From NCBI RefSeq assembly GCF_001012825.1, contig NZ_LCZJ02000014.1, forward strand, positions 124,001 through 188,000: a stretch of DNA of 64,000 bases, written 5' to 3'. Positions 47,625-55,230 of the stretch are shown in pieces; positions within the stretch are counted from its first letter, which is position 1, and every line of letters begins with the position of its first letter. Source of the DNA: Paenibacillus etheri (GTDB lineage: Bacteria > Bacillota > Bacilli > Paenibacillales > Paenibacillaceae). Below the pieces are notes generated by a model that had not been told where the DNA came from, made no database searches, and saw only the letters and a list, made by a program, of their open reading frames with translations. Both the position numbers and the translations under genes were made by a program.

Positions 47625-48449
47625 GTGAATTTGGAAAAACGCGAAATTATTATAAATGAGATACAGTATTGGAGAAATAACAAATTGCTGCCAGAGCAAT
47701 ATTGCGACTTCTTAACCAACCTGTATGATGATGAAGCTGCGGAGAAGGATAACAATCCGATTTCGCTGAAGAATCTACAGCAGGGAAACATCAAAATTTG
47801 GCTGTTTGGTTTTGGAATTATTTCCTTGATTTTCTTGATTAGTCTTTATTTTAGCGTTTTTCCCTGGCCTTTGCAACTTGCAACAGCACTATCCGTATTA
47901 ATTGTCTGTTATGGATACTCAGCGGTTTACAGGGGCCGAAATCATGTTATTAGTCTTATCCTAGCGGGGCTAGGAAGTGTGTTAACGCTTGGTTTTGGAC
48001 TATGGATGATTGCTTTGCATGATCTTGATCCTCAGCTCTGGAGACCGATTCTGATTGGAGCCTGTGGCTTGTTATGGTGCATTCTGGGATTTTTACTCCG
48101 GATTGGATTGCTGCAGTACTGCGGTTATGCTTTTTGGGCATTACTATATGCGGGATTCTTCGGTGGAAAACGCCCTGAGGCTTCGATACTAGAGCTTGAG
48201 CTCTTATGGCTTCCCTTGTGTGTAATGATGGTGTGGTTAAGCTGGCTTTTACATCACAGAGTTAAAGGCGTCGCTAGTGTTTTTTTTGCAGTGGGAGTAT
48301 CGCTATGGATTATGCCTGAGCTCGATGCCCTTTTATTGAGACAGGATTATCCACAGTGGATTTCGTTTATGTTAATTTTAAAAATTGCGGTAGGGTTGGC
48401 CCTGCTGTTCTTGTTTCGAAAAAAATGGATAACGTGGGTGGCAACATGA
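47625..48449 (+). CDS. Hypothetical multi-pass membrane protein
   Basis: 274 aa. A hydrophilic N-terminus of about 60 residues (KREIIINEIQYWRNNKLLPEQYCDFLTNLY) is followed by at least seven hydrophobic segments up to the C-terminus (VGLALLFLFRKKW). The N-terminal motif IQYWRNNKLLPEQYCDFL resembles the start of DUF2157-like membrane proteins, but I do not recognise the protein with confidence. The start is a GTG at 47625 after AGAAGGATGA. Its last four bases overlap trmK. In B. subtilis this interval holds a cytochrome gene (cccA), which is absent here. Confidence 0.75.
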   Translation: MNLEKREIIINEIQYWRNNKLLPEQYCDFLTNLYDDEAAEKDNNPISLKNLQQGNIKIWLFGFGIISLIFLISLYFSVFPWPLQLATALSVLIVCYGYSAVYRGRNHVISLILAGLGSVLTLGFGLWMIALHDLDPQLWRPILIGACGLLWCILGFLLRIGLLQYCGYAFWALLYAGFFGGKRPEASILELELLWLPLCVMMVWLSWLLHHRVKGVASVFFAVGVSLWIMPELDALLLRQDYPQWISFMLILKIAVGLALLFLFRKKWITWVAT

Positions 48450-49225
48450 ATAATGTGAAATTATCAGATCGGCTTCAGCAATTGCTGGAGCAAATTCCGC
48501 AAGGAAGCAGGTTGGCAGACATCGGCTCTGATCATGCTTTGCTTCCTGTAGCTGCTGTAGAAAGCGGTAAGGCTGTATTCGCGGTAGCAGGTGAGGTGAA
48601 CCCGGGTCCTTTTGATGCTGCTTGTAAAGGCGTTGCAGAGGCTGGACTAGGAAAGGTGATCTCGGTGCGGCGAGGAGACGGTCTTGAAGTACTGGAACCT
48701 GGTGAAGTTAATTGTATCACGATCGCTGGCATGGGAGGGGCTTTAATTGCCTCGATCTTAGATCGTGGTCAGAGTCAAGGCAAGCTAAAGGATGTTACAA
48801 CACTTGTACTTCAGCCGAATGTAGGCGAGGATATTTTGCGCCGCTGGTTACTAAATAATGAATGGGTTCTTATCGCTGAAAGTATTCTGGAAGAGGACGG
48901 CAAGTTGTATGAAGTGTTGACAGCTGTACCAGAGAACGCAAGTGCCGGAATTACAAATGCCAATGTATATCGAGAGGTTACGTTAGGCGATTCCACTATG
49001 GTTCGTGGTCAGGATACCTTGCTACAAATGGGACCTTTTCTGATTCAAGCACCAAATGAAGTGTTTTTTGCCAAGTGGCAGGGAGAGATTCAGAAATTGG
49101 AAGGCATACTGACATCATTGTCGCGTTCAGAACTTGAATCTGCGGAGAATAAACGGAAATTAATTCGAGATCAGATCAAGGAGATTACGGAGGTGCTGCA
49201 ATGCTTGCCAAAGGACAAACAGTAA
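48446..49225 (+). CDS. trmK: tRNA (adenine(22)-N(1))-methyltransferase TrmK
   Basis: 259 aa. The SAM-binding site is RLADIGSDHALLPVAAVESG, followed by AGEVNPGPFDAACKGV and NCITIAGMGGALIASIL, the family signature. TrmK forms m1A22 in tRNA. The ATG at 48446 overlaps the previous stop (ATGA); the longer open frame upstream lies inside that gene and is rejected. It overlaps nif3 by 25 bases, as usual for this pair (yqfN-yqfO). Confidence 0.93.
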   Translation: MNNVKLSDRLQQLLEQIPQGSRLADIGSDHALLPVAAVESGKAVFAVAGEVNPGPFDAACKGVAEAGLGKVISVRRGDGLEVLEPGEVNCITIAGMGGALIASILDRGQSQGKLKDVTTLVLQPNVGEDILRRWLLNNEWVLIAESILEEDGKLYEVLTAVPENASAGITNANVYREVTLGDSTMVRGQDTLLQMGPFLIQAPNEVFFAKWQGEIQKLEGILTSLSRSELESAENKRKLIRDQIKEITEVLQCLPKDKQ

Positions 49226-50316
49226 TTCAATATATAGAACAACTGGCTCCGAAGCATTTAGCCGAAGATTGGGACAAAGTCGGTCTGCAACTAGGTTCCT
49301 TACAGAAAGAAATAACCAATGTGCTAGTTGCACTGGATGTTAATGATGAAGTCGTTGAAGAGGCAATTAGTCTCGGCTGTAATCTAATCATTGCCCACCA
49401 TGCCATTATTTTTCGTCCGCTGCAAGGGATTCAGACCGATACACCGATGGGCAGAATGTATGAAAAATTGATCAAAAATGACATCGCAGTATACATCAGT
49501 CATACGAATCTGGATGTTACAGAAGGTGGAATGAACGACTGGATGGCGGAAGCTCTAGGCATAGAGAACGGAGTGCCCATCAAAGACATTCATTCAGAGC
49601 AATTATCAAAGCTGGTGGTATTTGTGCCAAAGGATCATCATCAGAAGGTGCTGGATGCTATCCTGAATGCAGGAGCTGGGGCAATCGGCAACTATAGTCA
49701 TTGCAGCTTCAATATTGAGGGATACGGAACTTTTATTCCGGGAGAAGGCACAGATCCTTATATTGGGGAAAAAGGTAAGATGGAGCGGGCCGAGGAGATT
49801 CGTATTGAGACGATCGTGCCACACACTATCCGCAATAAAGTGGTACAGGCTATGCTCAAGGCTCATCCTTATGAAGAGGTTGCCTATGATTTGTATACGA
49901 TGGATCTTAAAGGGCGCACTTTAGGGCTTGGGCGAGTAGGTAAGCTCAAAGAGCCTACAACCCTTGGGCAATTCGTTGAGACAGTAAAAAAAGGTCTGAA
50001 AGTAGACCATGTACGTGTTGTAGGTGATTTGGATCGTCCGATTCGTAAAGCTGCTGTTCTCGGCGGTTCGGGTGGAAAGTATTATAATAGTGCTATTTTC
50101 CGCGGTGCGGATGTGCTGGTCACAGGGGATCTTGATTACCATACTGCACAGGATGCCGTACTCGCTGGTATCACTCTGATTGATCCGGGACATAATGCGG
50201 AGAAGATCATGAAAGAGAAAGTAGCAGAGTGGATGACTGGGAAACTAGTGGAGCATAAGTATGATACAACTGTACATGCTTCGCAGGTGAATACGGAGCC
50301 ATTTAAGTTTCTGTAA
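49201..50316 (+). CDS. Nif3-like dinuclear metal centre hexameric protein (YqfO)
   Basis: 371 aa, the long Nif3 form with an inserted PII-like domain in the middle (about residues 125-235, VVFVPKDHHQKVLDAILNAG). Metal ligands are in NLIIAHHAIIFRP, ISHTNLD and the C-terminal GHNAEKI region. The family forms a hexameric toroid; the YqfO-type protein is sometimes called GTP cyclohydrolase 1 type 2 homologue, but the substrate is not established. GGAGGTG lies inside the trmK 3' end ahead of the ATG. Confidence 0.93.
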   Translation: MLAKGQTVIQYIEQLAPKHLAEDWDKVGLQLGSLQKEITNVLVALDVNDEVVEEAISLGCNLIIAHHAIIFRPLQGIQTDTPMGRMYEKLIKNDIAVYISHTNLDVTEGGMNDWMAEALGIENGVPIKDIHSEQLSKLVVFVPKDHHQKVLDAILNAGAGAIGNYSHCSFNIEGYGTFIPGEGTDPYIGEKGKMERAEEIRIETIVPHTIRNKVVQAMLKAHPYEEVAYDLYTMDLKGRTLGLGRVGKLKEPTTLGQFVETVKKGLKVDHVRVVGDLDRPIRKAAVLGGSGGKYYNSAIFRGADVLVTGDLDYHTAQDAVLAGITLIDPGHNAEKIMKEKVAEWMTGKLVEHKYDTTVHASQVNTEPFKFL

Positions 50317-50335
50317 AATTTCCAGTTAATTATGC

Positions 50336-50364
50336 TTGTGCCAGACAGGTGATGTCTGTATAAT
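50336..50364 (+). promoter_or_regulatory. Sigma-A promoter of the RNase P RNA gene
   Basis: TTGTGC (50336-50341), exactly 17 bases, TATAAT (50359-50364). The spacer contains the inverted repeat CAGAC/GTCTG. Initiation would fall near 50371, just before the mature RNA. Confidence 0.85.
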
Positions 50365-50377
50365 ATATAATGTTGTC

Positions 50378-50793
50378 GGAAAGTTTGACAGACAATCGCC
50401 GGTGACGTGAAGACGTCACGGGAGGAAAGTCCGGGCTCCATAAGGCAGGATGCTGGATAACGTCCAGTCGGCGCGAGCCGAAGGATAGTGCCACAGAAAT
50501 GGACCGCCGATGGCCGCCTTAGGGCGGCACAGGCAAGGATGGAACCGAGGTGTAAGAGACCCCGAGGAACGCTGGTGACTTCGTTCCTGGTAAACCCCAT
50601 CTGGAGCAAGACCTAATAAGACGCAGCAGATTCCTTTATTGGAATAGGCAGCCTTAGCCTGAGGCGCGTCTAGGTTGGTCGCTGGAGCTGTGCAGTAATG
50701 TATGGCCTAGATAGATGATTGTCGCTTATGGTGGGAGGGTAGTTCCCGATCGAACCACGACGAGCACAGAACCCGGCTTACGGCAAACTTTCC
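50378..50793 (+). ncRNA. rnpB: RNase P RNA, apparently class A (ancestral) architecture
   Basis: The ends GGAAAGTTTG (50378-50387) and CAAACTTTCC (50784-50793) pair as helix P1. Conserved blocks are GAGGAAAGTCCGGGCTCC near 50420, GGTAAACCCCATCTGGAGCAA near 50590, and ACAGAACCCGGCTTAC near 50768. The middle part (CAGGCAAGG, GTGTAAGAGACCCC, then GGAGCAAGACC) reads like the class A RNA of E. coli rather than the class B RNA of B. subtilis. About 416 nt; it is the catalytic RNA that matures tRNA 5' ends. Confidence 0.94.
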
Positions 50794-50831
50794 TAACTGC
50801 AACGTTTTTATTTAACAACACCATACAAGCG

Positions 50832-50869
50832 GCGGCGTATCTCGGGAAACCGGATCACGTCGCTTTTTT
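50832..50869 (+). terminator. Terminator after rnpB
   Basis: GCGGCGT (50832-50838) pairs with ACGTCGC through one G-U pair, with an inner CGG/CCG stem, and is followed by six T. Confidence 0.75.
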
Positions 50870-51051
50870 AAAATATAAGAAAGTATAAGTTTCAACGTCG
50901 AAATTGATAAAGAAGGCTTTTTTGTGCAAGCTTCGAAACAAGGTGAGTGTGTGAAAGTGGGGAAGACATCCGTAACTGCCCTAGCTACTGACCGGAGCAT
51001 ATCTTAATTGTCATTGGTGCTGTGAGGGAAGACGAACTAAGCAAATAGTGA

Positions 51052-51190
51052 CCAATTTATAGGGAAAACCTCCCTATAAATTGGTTAGTTTGAAGGGAAT
51101 AGGTGCTTATTAAGGGAGTTATGGGGAGAATTCCCTATAATCATGAATTTTTAGGGATAATCAATATATCATAGGGAGATTTTTCCTATA
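51052..51190 (+). repeat. Array of TATAGGGA/TCCCTATA hairpins upstream of small Zn-ribbon gene
   Basis: A perfect 15-bp inverted repeat (51052-51066 with 51072-51086, 5-base loop) contains TATAGGGA and TCCCTATA. Further copies follow: TCCCTATAA near 51133, TTAGGGATAA near 51152, and ATAGGGAGATTTTTCCTAT near 51172-51190. None is followed by a T run suitable for termination, except the last arm partly. They end about 45 bases before the downstream gene. The stretch 50870-51051 shows only a copy of the AAGTATAAGTTTCA repeat (50881-50894). Confidence 0.75.
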
Positions 51191-51233
51191 GTTACGTGGC
51201 AAGAAGATAAGTAGAAAGTGGGACATGTGTAAC

Positions 51234-51473
51234 ATGGGAAATTATCAGATATGCGATTTCTGCGGACATTTATATGAACGAAATAATAAGAGGATGTGCA
51301 GTAGTTGTGATGAGATGTATCAGAGAATCAGGCGTATCGTAGAGACTTCACCCGACACGATGGTATTAAACATAGCCCTTCAAACAGGGGTAAGTGTCAG
51401 TCGAATCATGTCATTCGTTGAAAATGGTTATTTTAGGCTCAATAAAGATAGCATAGAAGTGTTTAAGAAGTAG
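51234..51473 (+). CDS. Small zinc-ribbon/HTH protein, YvyF-like
   Basis: 79 aa from ATG 51234 (82 aa if ATG 51225). An N-terminal four-cysteine ribbon (CDFCGHLYERNNKRMCSSC) is followed by a helical part and a helix-turn-helix-like segment (NIALQTGVSVSRIMSFVENG) ending YFRLN. This resembles the YvyF/TIGR03826 proteins encoded beside flagellar regulator genes. AAAGTGGG fits the 51234 start better. A DNA- or protein-binding regulator is plausible. It stands alone, between a hairpin array and a strong terminator, with no flagellar genes nearby. Confidence 0.7.
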   Translation: MGNYQICDFCGHLYERNNKRMCSSCDEMYQRIRRIVETSPDTMVLNIALQTGVSVSRIMSFVENGYFRLNKDSIEVFKK

Positions 51474-51484
51474 ATTAGAAAATA

Positions 51485-51534
51485 AATAACCCGGCTTTCC
51501 CATCCTATAAAGGATAAAGAAGCCGGGTTATTTA
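51485..51534 (+). terminator. Strong terminator after the Zn-ribbon gene
   Basis: A perfect 14-bp stem, AAATAACCCGGCTT (51485-51498) with AAGCCGGGTTATTT (51521-51534), contains an inner ATCC/GGAT hairpin. Confidence 0.88.
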
Positions 51535-51540
51535 AATAGC

Positions 51541-51616
51541 AGAAAGTATAAGTTTCACGCAATACTCTATGTCTTATATTTCTCGCTTAAACGCTTACCG
51601 CCCTTATAAGGACGAT
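51541..51616 (+). repeat. Dispersed repeat family R1, copy 2
   Basis: A 37-base block at 51541-51577 (AAGTATAAGTTTCACGC..., ending ATGTCTTAT) recurs at 51998-52034 with two or three mismatches. Similarity continues for about 40 more bases (ACGCTTACCGCCC versus ACGATTACCGTCC), so each copy is about 75 bases. A shorter piece occurs at 50881-50894. Confidence 0.8.
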
Positions 51617-51625
51617 TATAGAAAA

Positions 51626-51678
51626 TATATATTTGGAGCCCCCACAAAGTACCTGAGTACGCATCGGAGCAGAGCCCC
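51626..51678 (+). repeat. Dispersed repeat family R2, copy 1
   Basis: 53 bases that recur at 58059-58111 with about five mismatches; the core CACAAAGTACCTGAGTACG is identical. Directly after it ATCGGA and TCCGAT can pair. Confidence 0.85.
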
Positions 51679-51723
51679 TCTTAAAGATCCGATGTTCCAT
51701 TAAGGTTCTGTGTACCAAAACTT

Positions 51724-51962
51724 CTAGGTGACATTCTAATGTAGTTACTGCAATAGAATTCAGCGAAATTGCCTCAGAAAAACAATCTAGTGTATTTCAT
51801 ACAACAGAATCGAGCGTTTATATATCATTTAGGTTAATCTATAAGATTCTAATGCACAAAGTGTTACAGAATCACAAATTAGGTTTATTTAACCTGATTT
51901 GATTGCACGAAATGCAATAGAATCATTAGTGCGCATTCTATACTGTAACTTTTGCTGGAAAT
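51724..51962 (+). repeat. Degenerate tandem ATTCT...AGAAT hairpin repeats
   Basis: Four imperfect units 50-65 bases apart, each with a central inverted repeat: ATTCTA with TAGAAT (about 51733-51760), GTATTTCATAC within the second, GATTCT with AGAATC (about 51847-51873), and TTGCA-CGAAA-TGCAA (about 51902-51917) ending ATAGAATC. No coding potential. Confidence 0.6.
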
Positions 51963-51997
51963 TAACTCAAATTAAAACGGATTTCATTTAAGGTACA

Positions 51998-52082
51998 AGA
52001 GAATATAAGTTTCACGCAATACTCTATGTCTTATTTCTTGCAAAAACGATTACCGTCCTTTAAGGACGGTAATCGTTTTTGC
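51998..52082 (+). repeat. Dispersed repeat R1, copy 3, ending in a 19-bp perfect hairpin
   Basis: The 37-base block 51998-52034 matches 51541-51577. It continues into a perfect stem 52040-52058 with 52064-52082 (core ACGATTACCGTCC / GGACGGTAATCGT), which carries five T on its 3' arm and could act as a terminator in either direction. Confidence 0.85.
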
Positions 52083-52119
52083 TTACCACACAATCCATGG
52101 TTATTTGTTTGTGTGGTAA
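52083..52119 (+). repeat. 11-bp inverted repeat
   Basis: TTACCACACAA (52083-52093) pairs with TTGTGTGGTAA (52109-52119). It directly follows the R1 hairpin. The adjoining TAACGGACTC (52117-52126) has its complement GAGTCCGTTA at 52241-52250, a wider inverted repeat enclosing 114 bases. Confidence 0.75.
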
Positions 52120-52319
52120 CGGACTCAGATGCAACTATATGCGCATTTTAAGCGTTTTGGAGCGAGTTTCGGACTGGAGGGACATTATTTATCATAATTA
52201 GGGGGGCATATCATGCCATTTCAGTCATATATCGACCCAAGAGTCCGTTAGCATCCCAAAACAGCGTAATTGTTGCAGATAAGGGCTCTGGTGTTTTTAG
52301 CTGCACAGAGTGATTGAAG

Positions 52320-52367
52320 AAGTTCTTGTTTCAACCATATAAAATGATAAAAGAAACAAGAACTTCA
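52320..52367 (-). repeat. 14-bp inverted repeat downstream of aminotransferase
   Basis: GAAGTTCTTGTTTC (52320-52333) and GAAACAAGAACTTC (52354-52367) form a perfect stem with a 20-base loop, about 100 bases beyond the aminotransferase stop. It could end that transcript, though no clear T run follows on the minus strand. The rest of 52120-52468 shows no gene. Confidence 0.6.
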
Positions 52368-52468
52368 ACAGCGATTGAAACCATATTCGTCCCCTCCCGC
52401 GCTGAAGCGGTGGATTTACTCCAGATCTTTAAAGGACCGAGCCGTTAGGTGAGGTTTTTCTTGTATGA

Positions 52469-53689
52469 TTACGATTGAACGATGGATTGACTCTCCCGCC
52501 ATTGTACCAACGCCTTCTCCAGACGCTGAACAGCAACGGGTACCCGCTCAGGTGGCGTATGGGTGAAATTCAGACGCATCTTGTTCTTATGAGGTTGTGA
52601 TGAATAGAACACTTCACCTGGAACAAAAGCAACACCGTGCTCTACAGCTAGTGGAAGTAATTCCTTCGTGTTGATCTCTTGGGAAAGCGTCAGCCATAAG
52701 AACATACCGCCTCGTGGCTCCAGAAAATGAGCTCCTTCCCAGTTCTGTGATTTAAGTTCTGCTGATAAAAGCTTCATTCGAGAATAATATTCTCGTGAAA
52801 TAACACGTATATGCTGCTCAATATCGAAATGAAGCAGAAGTTCATCTAAAGCGCGCTGATCAATGGTGCTAGAATGCAGATCAGCAGCTTGTTTTGCCTT
52901 GGCAATCGTCTTGATCAGATTCGAATCGCCGATAATCCAGCCGGTACGCAGGGCGGGGGCTACGATTTTGGAAAAAGTTCCAGTGTAAGCGACACAATAA
53001 TCGCCGCCATAGCTTCTGTCGATGGACGCTAGAGAGGGTGGATAAAGATCCTTATTTTCCTCAAAGGTTATTTCACCATAAGGATTATCCTCCAAGATAA
53101 GAACATTGTAGCGGCGGCAAATTTCAACTATTTTCTCACGACGTTCCTTACTCCAGGTTGCTCCTGAAGGATTGTTGAAGGTCGGAACTGCATATAGAAG
53201 CTTGGGCCGCAGCTTTTGAATTTGATCTTCCAGGTGATCTGGCAGAATGCCTTGCTCGTCGTTATTGATCGTATGAATGTCCGCTCGATAAGATCCGAGT
53301 ACTTGTAAGGCTGCTAGGTAAGTGGGGGCTTCAACAAGGACAGCATCACCGGGATCAAGTAGCATTTTACATAGTAGATCAATGGCCTGCTGGGAACCTG
53401 TTGTAAGAATCATCTCAGACGCTGTAACAGGGATTCCTTGCCGAGTAAGTCTTTCAGCGATTTTGTCACGTAGTGGAGTAAAGCCCTCGGTTAGTCCGTA
53501 TTGAAGCGTTGAGGTATCGCTGGAGAGCACACGGTTATAAGCGTTCCGCACGGCCTCCAAGGGAAACAAATCCTCGCCAGGCAGCCCGCCAGCAAGTGAA
53601 ATGATGTCATTGCCCTGTGTAACTTTTAGAATCTCGCGAACGGCTGATGATCCTAGATGATTGGCTGCTGTTGAGTATTTGATATCCAT
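52469..53689 (-). CDS. PLP-dependent aminotransferase, class I/II (2-aminoadipate-type)
   Basis: 406 aa. The PLP-lysine site is YTGTFSKIVAPALRTGWIIG (about residues 235-254), with TGSQQAIDLLCKMLLDPGD for cofactor phosphate binding, PTFNNPSGATW, and the substrate-side arginine in KMRLNFTHTP near the end. This is the fold-type I group of LysN/2-aminoadipate transaminase-like enzymes, which also resemble the C-terminal half of MocR regulators. Substrate unknown. GGTGGAGAACC precedes the ATG. It is divergent from the MocR-type gene, which probably controls it. Confidence 0.9.
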   Translation of the reverse strand: MDIKYSTAANHLGSSAVREILKVTQGNDIISLAGGLPGEDLFPLEAVRNAYNRVLSSDTSTLQYGLTEGFTPLRDKIAERLTRQGIPVTASEMILTTGSQQAIDLLCKMLLDPGDAVLVEAPTYLAALQVLGSYRADIHTINNDEQGILPDHLEDQIQKLRPKLLYAVPTFNNPSGATWSKERREKIVEICRRYNVLILEDNPYGEITFEENKDLYPPSLASIDRSYGGDYCVAYTGTFSKIVAPALRTGWIIGDSNLIKTIAKAKQAADLHSSTIDQRALDELLLHFDIEQHIRVISREYYSRMKLLSAELKSQNWEGAHFLEPRGGMFLWLTLSQEINTKELLPLAVEHGVAFVPGEVFYSSQPHKNKMRLNFTHTPPERVPVAVQRLEKALVQWRESQSIVQS

Positions 53690-53737
53690 AAATGGTTCTC
53701 CACCTTTCGATTTGGTGCTATCATAATAGGAGTGCTG

Positions 53738-53766
53738 TATAACAGTAAAGCGTTGAATATAACAGT
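53738..53766. promoter_or_regulatory. Direct repeats TATAACAGT, candidate MocR operator
   Basis: TATAACAGT occurs at 53738-53746 and 53758-53766, 20 bases start to start (two helix turns), in the 92-base gap between the divergent genes and just before the regulator's ribosome binding site. MocR/GabR-type proteins commonly bind direct repeats. No footprint is implied. Confidence 0.55.
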
Positions 53767-53781
53767 GGAGGTGAAGGGTTC

Positions 53782-55221
53782 ATGCATATCGATTTGAATC
53801 GCAACGGCAGTAAATCTCTGCCCCATCAAATCAGTGAAACCCTAAGTCAGCGGATCTCATCAGGACTGCTCCAGCAAGGTGTCCGGCTGCCCTCCGTAAG
53901 AAGTTTGGCTACAACCTTGAGAGTAAGCCAGCTTACAGTAAGCAAGGCGTACGATGTGCTTGAGAAGCGGGGGCTTATTTATTGCAGACAAGGTAAAGGC
54001 TGCTTTGTAGCCGACCCTAAGCACACTAAACGTCAGGAAGATGGTCGCTGGCAGGATGTATATGATGATTATTTGCCGCGAGCGCAGCTTTGGCGCAATT
54101 TTGATTACTCTGAAGTAAAGTATCCCTTTCATATCGCTGCAATTCATAGTGAGTTACTACCTCTAAAAAACATCGGCGACTCCTTCGCATCATTAGTCAC
54201 GCAGCAGCCGGAGCTTATGGCAACCTATGGGAACTTCCAAGGTGATCTGGAGCTGCGAGGAATTATGAGAGATCATTTAAAAACACGTGGAATTACACTT
54301 ACCTCCTCCGATGTGATGATCACAAGCGGAACTCAGCAAGGCATTGATTTGGTGGCTCGTACCTTTGTCGGACCTGGGGACACAGTGTATCTTGAGGCTC
54401 CCAGTTATACCGGGGCTATAGATGTTTTTGCAGGTCGAGGTGCAGAGATGATCTTTGTACCTACGGACAGTGAGGGTATGCGGGTGGATATTCTAACAAG
54501 AATGTGTGATCAAAGACCGCCTAAGCTAATTTATACAATCCCTACTTTTCAGAATCCAAGCGGAGTAACCATGAGCATAGCAAGAAGACAACGTCTGCTG
54601 GAATTAGCTCGCAGTTACCGTTGCCTTATTGTTGAGGATGATCCATTTAGTGATTTATATTTCCATGCGCCTCCGCCGCCTACGATCAAATCGATGGATT
54701 CCGAAGGGCATGTAGTTTATATGAAGAGTTTCAGTAAAGTTATTGCACCTGGCTGCAGAATTGCTTGTGTAGCCGCTGGTGGAAATATTCTGTCGCGTCT
54801 TATCGCCGCCAAGTCCGCAAGTGATCTTGGGAGTCCGCTGCTCACGCAAAGGGCGGTACTGCCGTTCATAGCCGGCAAGTATGAAACCTATGCTGCACAG
54901 TTGCGAGTTACACTCCGTACTCGCATGGAAAAGGCGACGAAGCTTCTGAAGCTTTACGCGCCGCCTGGAGTGAAATACATTCTCCCAGAGGGAGGACTTA
55001 ATCTCTGGTTGGAGTTGCCGGCTTCTCCTGATATCGCAAGGCTGCATGAGCTAGCCGAGCAGATGAGCATTTCTTTTTTACCTGGTGATGTTTGTTACTC
55101 AGCGGAGACCTCTTCCCGGCATATCCGTTTGTGTTATTCACAAATGAATGAAACGGATATGGAGGAAGGTTTACGGCTATTTCTCCGTTTGCTTGGCCGA
55201 TTTTTGCAGGTGAGTGGTTAA
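53782..55221 (+). CDS. MocR family transcriptional regulator (GntR-type HTH plus aminotransferase domain)
   Basis: 479 aa. The N-terminal winged helix (about residues 1-75) has LPSVRSLATTLRVSQLTVSK and LIYCRQGKGCFVAD. The rest is an aminotransferase fold with TSGTQQGIDLVARTFVGPGD, PTFQNPSGVTMS and the PLP-lysine motif YMKSFSKVIAPGCRIA. MocR proteins sense PLP-bound amino compounds and control amino acid, GABA or vitamin B6 genes. GGAGGTGAAGGG precedes the ATG. The divergent aminotransferase is the obvious target. It is convergent with, and 9 bases from, the subtilase gene. Confidence 0.93.
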   Translation: MHIDLNRNGSKSLPHQISETLSQRISSGLLQQGVRLPSVRSLATTLRVSQLTVSKAYDVLEKRGLIYCRQGKGCFVADPKHTKRQEDGRWQDVYDDYLPRAQLWRNFDYSEVKYPFHIAAIHSELLPLKNIGDSFASLVTQQPELMATYGNFQGDLELRGIMRDHLKTRGITLTSSDVMITSGTQQGIDLVARTFVGPGDTVYLEAPSYTGAIDVFAGRGAEMIFVPTDSEGMRVDILTRMCDQRPPKLIYTIPTFQNPSGVTMSIARRQRLLELARSYRCLIVEDDPFSDLYFHAPPPPTIKSMDSEGHVVYMKSFSKVIAPGCRIACVAAGGNILSRLIAAKSASDLGSPLLTQRAVLPFIAGKYETYAAQLRVTLRTRMEKATKLLKLYAPPGVKYILPEGGLNLWLELPASPDIARLHELAEQMSISFLPGDVCYSAETSSRHIRLCYSQMNETDMEEGLRLFLRLLGRFLQVSG

Positions 55222-55230
55222 GAAGGAGTG

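Noticed and set aside
50812-51000. 62-codon minus-strand frame after rnpB
   Set aside because: It overlaps the rnpB terminator and a repeat, has no ribosome binding site and no recognisable product.
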